64,000 nt of DNA. Origin: Solenopsis invicta. Taxonomy: Eukaryota > Arthropoda > Insecta > Hymenoptera > Formicidae. The notes below the pieces were generated by a model, which was not told the DNA's origin, searched no databases, and worked only from the letters and a program-made list of their open reading frames with translations. The DNA lies in NCBI RefSeq assembly GCF_016802725.1, contig NC_052665.1, positions 5,890,001 through 5,954,000 of the forward strand, in the 5' to 3' direction. Below are positions 55,128 to 64,000 of the stretch, piece after piece (positions within the stretch are counted from its first letter, which is position 1; the number at the start of each line of letters is the position of its first letter). The position numbers and the translations under genes are program-made.

Positions 55128-55688
55128 GCGGTGGCAATGAAGACTGCAGAACATCGTTTATTTTGACTTGGCGCATCAGCGAGCGCCGGCCGTGGTCGAA
55201 TTGAACGTTCCCGTCGTCGTTCGTATGCAATCGCTGCGGCCGCGGTTCGGCGCACAGGATAACGTCAGTATCAATACGAAACGTTTATTCTCTTCGCGAG
55301 AAGAAGGCCCGTAATGCGAAATAGGATTTCTGCGCGCGTGACTTTTTCGTCTTCCTCGGAAAAGACTGATTTTGGAAATGGAATAGTCGACAACGTCTTC
55401 TCGGCGGTGAAGTAAATCTGAATATCCGTTTTCGTGGCCGTAGTCGTTTGGCAAAAGTTTAATAATAGAGCCAATATAGGATTCTACGCGATTCTACGAA
55501 TGTCAGATTATAACCGGTTAAAATTGAATGTCAGTCGACTGGCGGAGCGCGGAGAGAGAGAGAGGAGGGGGAGGGGGATGGCGGCGGAGTCGCGAGGTAG
55601 AATATCGCTGTCATATCCGAGACGTAACAAGATTCGGAAGCTCGCGGAATGAATAATTGCTGGTCGTGTGTCGGAGTCGTCGCGCGAG

Positions 55689-55733
55689 GTCACCAACCAA
55701 CCAACCAACCAACCAACCGACCAACCGACCGAC
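55689..55733 (+). repeat. (CCAA)n tetranucleotide microsatellite
   Basis: About seven CCAA units grading into CCGA units. Confidence 0.95.
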
Positions 55734-56187
55734 CAGCGCTGCTGATTTACGGGGATCGAATCGCACACACGGGCACAGTCGCGGACACGCGTGCAGTAAG
55801 AGTAAAGTACGCAAGCGGAACGGCCCTTTCGGTTTTTATAACCTCCAGCAGGTGGGGCGTTTTAATCGATAACGGCGAGAGGTATCTTGCGCGGCGTCAG
55901 CGGCAGCGGCGGCGACGGCGACGGGCGGCAGCGGTAGTGGCGGCAAAAATCGCCCGTTCCGGGTTTAAAGTAGCGCAAGAGCGCGTCCCGCTTTTTTTTA
56001 CGTCGTCTCTTCCCCTCTAGCCGCCCCGTCCGCATCCGCACCGCACCGCGCGCTCCCACCCTGGTAATACGCGAGAACGGTACCTTTAATTTTTCCTACG
56101 GTCGCTTTCCCCGCGAGATTTACCGCGTCGTCTCTACCACGAGCTCGAGCTTTGAGAAAGTCGATACCACTAAGCGCGACCGGCGTC

Positions 56188-56289
56188 TTGGTCGTCGTCG
56201 TCTTCGTCGTCGTCTTCGTCGTCGTCTTCGTCTTCGTCTTCGTCTTCGTCTTCGTCTTCGTCGTCGTCGTCCTCGTCGTCCTCGTCGTC
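56188..56289 (+). repeat. (GTC)n/(TTC)n trinucleotide microsatellite
   Basis: About 100 bases of mixed CGTCGT and CTTCGT units; the opposite strand reads Asp/Glu repeats. Confidence 0.95.
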
Positions 56290-59200
56290 ATTTTCAACCG
56301 AAGCGTAAATCGTCGCGCGCGCGATATACACGATGCTCGCTATAACGATCCGAAAATATCCTTTGACATGGCGTTTCTGAACTTTCCCTCCAGCCGCGGA
56401 TGTTTTATACGACGCAACGTTTCTAAATATATCTCGTCCCTCTGAACGCGGCGAACGATTCGTATAAATCGGCAATGTCTAAGTGGCGTTTTACGCGTTC
56501 CACGAAATTGAGAAATAAGACGTCGAATTCTCGGTGCTTGGAACCGATCTGAAAGTTAGCTTGCATTTCGTAGAATGCAACATTGCGCAACAATTCGCAA
56601 CTTGCTACACCTTAGCCGCCTCTCAAAGTTCGAAGTTTGTAAAAATATTATTTTTACCTTTATATTAGTTTTTCTTTTATTTTTAACGAAATGTGTGTTA
56701 AACATTCATGAACGTTTTAATTCGATTAATAATAAAGAGGGTAACATGGAATCTCTATTACTTTACCAATAATGACGATAACGTAACGCTATAACAGGTG
56801 ACATAATTTTGCGCCCAGTTTTTCTAATACTTTAACATTATGACAATTTTTGAATTCTCGCACTTTTTTTTATCGCTCCTCGCATCATTACTCATACGCT
56901 GTAGAACGATAGTTGGGGCGTAGACAGAGTGACGAATGTTCGACGTAGGAAATCGTGACTGCAGTCGCGACGGTGAATTAAAGAGGGAAAATTCACAAGA
57001 TGAGCTTCCCATATACGTGGGAAGGGCCGACGGTTTTCATTGTTATATCAAGCGAGGTTGGTGCGCGGCGCTTCGCCTGGATACAGAATCGCCTCTACTT
57101 TCGCCGTCGCGCTGTCCATGCGCGCGCGCTCACGCGCTACAATCGATATCGTCCGGTAAAAAAAGAGTAGTCGGGCGAAAGTGTACATACGCGCGCTCGT
57201 AGCAAAGAGATGCAAGAGGAGCGAGCGTGGAGATATCTCGCGCGCGACGAGGAGAGGAGAGGAGGGGCGAGCGAGCGAGCGAGCATACGGCTTTCGCTTA
57301 CGAAATCCGCCAACGCGCTCGCGCTCCGCTTCGCCGAAAAGTCAAGGCTCCTGTCAAGGATGTATGGCGGAATGCTCGAGTACGTTTCCCCCTGCTAAGC
57401 CGACTCGATTTCCGCGAATCGGCAGTCGCTGGGTCGCGCTTTTTTTATTTCTTTCTTTCTTTTTTTTTTTTTTAATTTTTAGCTCCCTTGAATTCTTTAA
57501 TCAAGCCTGGGTATAAATACCCGGGCACAATGCGCGAAAGACGGACGCTGTTGTATACGCGTAGGCAGAAACGCCACGATACTTCCTTAAGTCGATCGAT
57601 AGCTTGTTTATACCGAGTATTTTTAACATCGATACTTGGCTTATTTTTATCGGGGAGTAAGCCCGAGGTACATATCTCTTTAATATCTCTTTACGAAGAA
57701 AAGAAACTTGGAAACTTTGGTATAACGTTTCTCGTCGACTCTCGCATGCACGCGATTCGCAGACTCATCTTTCCTCGCCGCGCGTTTTGGATCCATCCCA
57801 GATACCGGAATCATAGGACTTTCACAAGAGGGCTAGATGGATCACCACGTCAGGCGTGTGTGTGTGTCAAGGATAACTCGCGGCTGGCGCGATAACCGTT
57901 TTTTTTTGTTTTTTTTTTTATCTTTGTCATCATCATCGTCATTGTACGGAATGAGCTCTTTCTCTCTTTCTCCGCGTGGCACTGTCGTGAAGTGGAACTC
58001 GCATGCGTGTGGCGAGTTGTTTGTACAGAGCGCATAGGGAGGAGAGCCGCCGCACGTTGCAGAGTATTCCTCGCCGCCGGGTTCTCGGGCTTGAGAATGA
58101 TTGCGGGCGAGGAGTCGGTGGGGCGGGTGAGCGTGAGAGGGAGGAAGAGCGCGGTCGCGGATCGGAGTGGGGTGAAAGAGATGCGAGACGCTGCGCACCG
58201 ACGGTGAATGGGTGAAGCTAGATGCGAGGGCGGGAGTGGGTACGGCGGCTGCGAGCGTCAGGGCGAGGGGTCGGAAGGGTGGTGGACCAGAGAGGAGGGG
58301 AGGGGACGCGGATCGGAAGAGATATCTCGACTCTATGATGTAAGGGGACAAGGGGTGTGCTTATACGCGTGTTTACGTTAGCCGGCCAATAAGATGTCCT
58401 CCAGTCCGGCTGCGTCACTGCGAAAGAGTCTTTGCGCTCGGCTGTGTGTGTGCGCTCGACACACACGTACACACGTACACACGTACACCTAGCGCACCAC
58501 TTATATGTGAAACGCGTATTATTGAAGTACGCTTCGCCTTCTCGATACACCTCGTCTTCGATACCGAGTATTCTTAGCGATCGTACTTTACCTTCGACCG
58601 CTGTAAAATAAATGGTTAGTTGAAATACGCACACTAATTTATATTAGTTATTTATATATATTGTGCCTTTGATATTATTTATATATGGGCACTTGGAAGA
58701 TAGTATCGAGTAGAGAAAGCGCACAGATGTCTCTGCGTTAAATATAAACAACTTGCTAAATTATTTTCTATATAAATTTTTGTGATTTTTTAATGAACCT
58801 ACGACAATTCCTAAATATTACATAAGTTTATCGACGTTTCCGGAGAAAGTAACATCGATAGCCCGTTCTATTCGCGCGCATGGTACCCTTTAAATCAGAA
58901 TATTGCTCGTTCAGACGCAACGTTCTCGCGAGTGTCGCGAAGTTGCGCTGAAGACCGAATTCTTGCGTCATATTGTTTTTTGCCTACCATCTCTCAGAAG
59001 TTGGCGCGACAAGCATCACGAGAGACCGATCACGTAGCACTCGTGACGACGAAGGTGGGGGAGTGAGGTACCCTAAAGGAAGCCTCAAGGTGGACGACCA
59101 TTAGTGTGTACTATACGCGATGACTCAGCTTCTACCATGCGAGAGCCCGTAATGACACGGAGCGTGTGAGTAGATCTCGAGAAAACTTTCGATCGCGCTA

Positions 59201-59458
59201 TTAATGATTAACGCTATCGAGAGATCGTCACACACAAGTCCTCGCATTCGTGTTGCGCTCACGCGATGATTTCTCAACTAATTTCCATGGTCATGAATTT
59301 CCTCATCAGTGAAAATTTCTCCGTGCTACAACGTAAATTTTTTTTCAACTGATAATATGTTAAGTATACCATTCGTGCTGTTGTTTGAAACAAATGAGAA
59401 CGACTGCGAACGATGGCGATTATTATTTCTGGATGTTGGAATTAAAACGCAAAATTTT

Positions 59459-59460
<2 letters not shown>

Positions 59461-59499
<39 letters not shown>
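59461..59499 (+). repeat. (CT)n microsatellite
   Basis: About 39 bases of pure CT. Confidence 0.97.
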
Positions 59500-59502
<3 letters not shown>

Positions 59503-60195
59503 AATTTATTTCATCATAATGAATTTTTCTTGAAACTTTCTTCTTAACGTGATAGATTTTTAACTTTCAAGGCAAAGTTATCATCTTCGGGCGAGCGTTT
59601 GAAAATAAATACTCTCGACGATCGTAGCCAGGCGCCAGTGTTGTCGTTGTTTTGCGCCGCATAATGAAAGGATCGATCGCGAGGGAGCTAGAGGCTGTCC
59701 CGCACAGCTGATATTTGCCATTTTTACTATTGTCGCGTATTCAACCCGACGAATCGACCCAGGTCCCTTCGACACGACACCGGCGGCGCAATTCGCGAAC
59801 GCGTGTCAGATGCTTTCTCCCGCAGTATTTCCCATTGCGCGAGGAACGATCGATCGCCCCCATTGCGTGCTTGGTACACGTATCCCAACCGTAATTGCCG
59901 TATCTCCGTCGGCTGCTGCGGATTTCCTGCGAAATACATTATACGTTTCTTTACGTCGTCGGACGTAACGAACGCGGCGCGGCGCGGCACGGTGCACGCC
60001 GATCCTCGATCGTCCGAGCTTTGCAAATTTAGTTTATCGTAAAGATAATTCATACTTCCACGCGAGAAATTCCAAATGATGACGGGGCCACTCTTTCAAC
60101 GTCTTTATTATTAGAGTTTCTCACGGAAACCTCTCATTTTACTCAAAGTTACTCAAAGCGTTGGATGTGATTCTGGCATCTTATATATGCTTACA

Positions 60196-60238
<43 letters not shown>

Positions 60239-61255
60239 AAGAGATATAGGAGACATAAAATTCTTAGAGGCTATGTAAAACTGCCAAGTATTTTCCACGC
60301 CCGAATAATATTACGTAACATTTCGGTATATGCCATCATCGTCTCTGTCATCTTATTGTGTATATTTTACGTATACTTTACGTTATGTATCACCATTACC
60401 GTTTCTATATATTATAGAGTGTTTGAATTTATAAACCGTGCCTAATGGCGCGGGGCAATAATCAGCCATTATCGGACACTTATCCTAAACTTATAACGCA
60501 ACCGTAATTTCTTTCTGCCATCTGATATTTTTAGTCGTCTATCAACCTCACGGATAATGAGTGTGTAAATACCAAATCGATGCTAACAACGAGCATCTTT
60601 GTTTTTTTTTTTTTTTGTTCACTGTACCAGTACACGTTCGATCACTCATTTGCGTGTTAATTCATCCTTATATATAGTTAACATGAAAATATACGAATCG
60701 TAATTGCCGTCGATTACGCGGAAAATAGAGAGACCGAAACATAGAATATTCTGTGAAGTTACAAGTGTTTCGTTATCGCGTGACCGCGTATCGTGCTCAC
60801 CGTCGAATCTCTAAAGTAATTAGTTTTTATCATTATCCGAGAAAAAAAGCGCTGACTGAATAGATCGATAGAAGCATCATTCTAATACTCATCTCATGAT
60901 TGACCGAAAACGAATCTTCTTAAATTTTCGTCAATCGATTCTCGCAACGTGCGTCATTGCGTTCAAACGCTCACATTTATTTTTATTTTCAAGCAATTTA
61001 TTTTTATATTTTCTTATTAGCATAGCTAATAAGAATAATACTTGTAATACGCGACTTTTTCTAAAAAAAAAAAAAAAAAAAAAGAAAGAAATTTCAAGAA
61101 TTAGGAAATCGGAATAATTTCAGGCTTCTGTAATAAAAATTTAAATTTAAATAAAGTGAAATTAGATGATTTCAATTCCTGGAATATTTAATTAATTCTT
61201 TAATTATAAGTCAATCGATGCTATCAAGACATTCCTTAATGAGAGATATATTTTG
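59500..61255. other. Non-coding AT-rich DNA
   Basis: Apart from the TA tract and an A run near 61,062-61,083, nothing is recognised. Confidence 0.35.
60198..60232. repeat. (TA)n microsatellite
   Basis: About 35 bases of pure TA. Confidence 0.97.
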
Positions 61256-61263
61256 TTTCGCAG

Positions 61264-61421
61264 GAGGATTGCCTTGGTCACCGCTGTTGTCGAAAGAGAG
61301 GGATTTCTCGGTCATCGGGGTCGACACTCGACGTCTCGGATGGGAACGACGACGAGAAGAAGCAAACGAGGAAGCGGCGGCACGCGAAGGGTATCGGGGG
61401 GAGTCGCGTCTGGCCGCGTAA
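61264..61421 (+). CDS. Possible terminal coding exon on the plus strand
   Basis: A good acceptor (TTTTGTTTCGCAG) precedes 61264. In one frame it reads GGLPWSPLLSKERDFSVIGV, then DTRRLGWERRREEANEEAAA and stops at TAA (61,421). The composition is protein-like, but the other two frames are also open here, and the phase (1) does not fit the exon at 32,083-32,135 directly. An intermediate exon, another gene or chance are possible. Confidence 0.2.
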
Positions 61422-61553
61422 AAGGGGGAGGAAGGAGGGGCTGAGGACCATTCGTTGTGATCTTGTCGGACGAGATCGAGAGAGCGTTTTTCTCCTTGAG
61501 CTTTTTTCCGATCCTTCCACGTATGTCTTTTTTTTGGGAGGAATATTTTAATT

Positions 61554-61556
<3 letters not shown>

Positions 61557-61584
<28 letters not shown>
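61557..61584 (+). repeat. (CT)n microsatellite
   Basis: About 28 bases of CT. Confidence 0.95.
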
Positions 61585-61593
<9 letters not shown>

Positions 61594-61599
61594 CTCTCG

Positions 61600-64000
61600 T
61601 TTGAGTGTGAAATATGAAATGACTCGATTCGTATAAACAATAGTATCGCAACGTTAAATATCATCGCAACACGTAACGATATACAATGAAATATTTGAAA
61701 CACTATCCTTGTATGTAATCGAAACGAATTTATTAAAATTAATGTCGCGTGAAACGTAGGAATTAATAGCGATTCAGACGTAAAGGTCTTGTGATTCACA
61801 ATTTCTTGTTAATCAACAAACGCAAGATGTTACCGCAGTAGTCTGACCATGTCTTTTAATGTCACGTTAAATCAGCGATCCGATTGTAATCGTGGATTCA
61901 CCTGCTTTGTTACGCAAAAGTCACAATGACTATTTAGGCCTTAGCTGTTTATTAATCATGATTGCAAATAACTTAATCGTAATCATTAATCGTTAATACG
62001 CGGCTGTTGGGCGTAAATCCACCGGTCGTTAACGCGGCTGCCCAATTTCGCGGCGGAGGGAGAGGGAGGACGACCGGCGTACGCGACCATCAGCGACGGC
62101 GATGAAAACGGAGGTGACGACGGTAGCGCGATTCTCGCCGTGGGAACGATAACGAGGTCCGCGCGGCGGCAACGGGGAACGATATTAATAACGGTGATGA
62201 CGAGTCGCAGGTGGAATACGGAGCGCGCGGGTCAATGAGGAAATTCTCGGGCGCACGAGGTGCGCCTACCTTTTGAGCGCCAGCGGTGGAACGAGAGGTT
62301 AGGTGGGGCGGCGAGCGATAGAGTGGGAGAGAAACAGAGAGAGAGAGAGAGAGATAGAGTGGGGGTGACTCAGAGCGGGACGAGGCATACCGAGCGGAAA
62401 CAAACGACGGGCAACAAAACACTGTGTGGCGCGAGGCACGCGGGTCGGAGAAACATGCGGATCTTTGTGCGAACAGCTGAACCGGAAGTCGACTGCGCTT
62501 CAGTCTAATCACTCGCCGCCGTCGATAGGGTCAGTCGGTTAAAACGGCTGCTCGAAGGCGACGGCGACGCGCGACGGCGCGTCTCTCGACCGACCGAGAC
62601 GAAGGGAGTCGGGAAATACGCGATACGACGTAAAAAGGCCGATCGATTCGCGGAGCGCGATCATGTTATTGAACTTGATTTTTACAGCGATTTAATTTTG
62701 ACGCTCATCTCGCAATCTCTCGTCCCGCAACATCTGTTTGACAGAAACGTGGAAAATTTCCAACTGCCGACACATGCTTAAAATATTTTTTTTACGTCGA
62801 GTCGCTGAAATTAATATAAATGGCTAAGGCTAGACCGAAAACCCGTTTCGTTGCACGTTGAGAGAGCGAGGATATCATTTCTCGAGATACATATATCGGC
62901 GTATGTACTTTGGTATTAATAACGCACGCGGATCGTACACATCCTGAATTCGCGGCGGAACACGTGTCGCGCGTGTGTCTTCTGCATGACGACGCGTCTA
63001 TGCGCGACTTATGTTGGTCGGTGCAACGCTCTTCGATTAAACAACGCGTGTCGCGGTTACCTCGTCCGTTTCGCTCGTTAAAACGGAGCCGATTATAAAC
63101 GGTGGCGCGATTCGAAATACTCGGGGGCGGGGGAATTGCGTAACCGAGGTGTGCACTAACCTAGGAAACCCTTCGTAATTAGAGAGTTGTTTGGCATCCG
63201 TGGCCGGCATCCAAATTTACGCTGCCGAACGCTCGCAAGCTTATTTAGGTAAAAATAAATCTGATGTAATAACATAAACAACGAACTCGGACGTAACGCG
63301 AAATGTAGGAGTGGTATTTATATACATATAAATACAGGCGCGAATAAGTAAACAAGTATGTGAGTGAAAATCGTTGAGCACTCGAAGCGGATGTCTCTTA
63401 CTAGGGGAAGCATCACGCGTTACGGAGTAGAGATAAAAGGAGGAGGAGGAGGAAGAGGAAGGGAAAGGAAAAAGGCTGAAAGACTTTAGCGCTCTTCGAA
63501 TCGGTCGCGCCGAAATACCGCGCGGAAATTTGGCCGCGTCGCGATCGCGCGGCGACAGTCGCACAACTCGCGCACCCCACTTGGTCCGCGGGCGCATGCG
63601 CGTTCTCGTAGCCGCGCGTCGAGTCGCGTGTGCGTTCTCCCGGCGCCGCGTCGACGAGCAGCGCGGCGACGACGTTCTCGTCCACGTTCTCGAGGGCGAT
63701 TAATTGCAAGTTTCCCATGACATTCCCATTCCATTCCGTCCTTCCCGTAGAGATCGCAGCGGAAGCGGCGACACGAAGAAGAGGCGGCGAAACGAGAGGA
63801 GGGAGAGACGTGAGTTTGGGCGATTCTACGCGGGTGTGTCGTGGTGTACCGCGTGACAGTGCACGTGGACAGTGCGCGTGTGAGACAGTGCGCCGCGCGC
63901 GGTGCAGGGTGACCGTGACGAGGAAGGGAAGAGGAAGAGGAGGTGGAGGACACGCACGGAGCAGCGTGTGCCGCGCGCGCGGAGACAGGAGGTGAAGAAA
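61600..64000. other. Non-coding DNA, CpG-rich towards the window edge
   Basis: A GA tract near 62,338-62,356, then GC-rich DNA from about 62,500. The last 500 bases are purine- and CpG-rich, with long Arg/Gly/Ala frames on both strands that run to the edge. It resembles a 5' UTR, but no start, splice site or protein can be supported. Confidence 0.35.

Larger units (their letters stand above)
51880..59460. other. Non-coding DNA with many trinucleotide repeats
   Basis: Holds (GAC)n at 53,235-53,265, a GGC/GGT tract at 55,086-55,134, (CCAA)n at 55,689-55,733 and a GTC/TTC tract at 56,188-56,289. Overlapping frames with Asp, Gly or Arg runs follow from these repeats. No gene is supported. Confidence 0.35.

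Noticed and set aside
63486..64000. Long frames on both strands at the window edge
   Set aside because: GC-driven Arg/Gly/Ala composition, no start context or domain; more likely 5' UTR or regulatory DNA.
1..64000. CRISPR arrays, operons or bacterial-type elements
   Set aside because: The window is eukaryotic nuclear DNA with spliced genes; short regular repeats present are microsatellites, not repeat-spacer arrays.

Overview
The window reads as nuclear DNA of a hymenopteran insect, most likely an ant. The two recognisable genes are animal genes with short GT-AG introns and insect-like proteins. The flanks carry mariner-type and other MITE debris, and the right half is CpG-rich DNA full of simple repeats. 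Genus and species cannot be told from the sequence.

Bases 1-11,400 hold a 13-exon gene on the minus strand, rebuilt here exon by exon with matching phases. It encodes an ABTB2/BTBD11-type protein of 1473 residues: a long disordered insect N-terminus, a histone-fold-like region, ankyrin repeats and a C-terminal BTB domain. A further coding exon at 18,838-19,070 (minus) ends in the same phase as exon 1, so it looks like an alternative first coding exon (isoform of 1292 residues). Possible non-coding leader exons on the same strand end at 24,637 and 29,813. If they belong to this gene, it exceeds 28 kb and mRpL44 lies inside its 5' intron on the opposite strand.

Bases 26,703-28,464 (plus) hold a complete five-exon gene for mitochondrial ribosomal protein mL44 (316 residues), with a GC-AG intron.

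Bases 30,045-31,915 form a long imperfect palindrome, split by a short retroposon-like insertion (31,064-31,314) flanked by a 10-base duplication. Each side of it has a strong outward-pointing splice donor (29,813 minus; 32,135 plus), so it may be an inverted duplication of a promoter driving two divergent transcripts. The plus-strand side carries a possible first coding exon (32,083-32,135) of a gene that would continue to the right.

From 32,136 to 64,000 no gene can be established. This half holds CpG-rich DNA, many (CT)n, (CA)n, (TA)n and trinucleotide tracts, a nested MITE and a few weak ORFs. It resembles the long first intron or upstream regulatory DNA of a large gene. The non-coding parts of the left half hold several MITEs, three of which look like one TA-targeting family.
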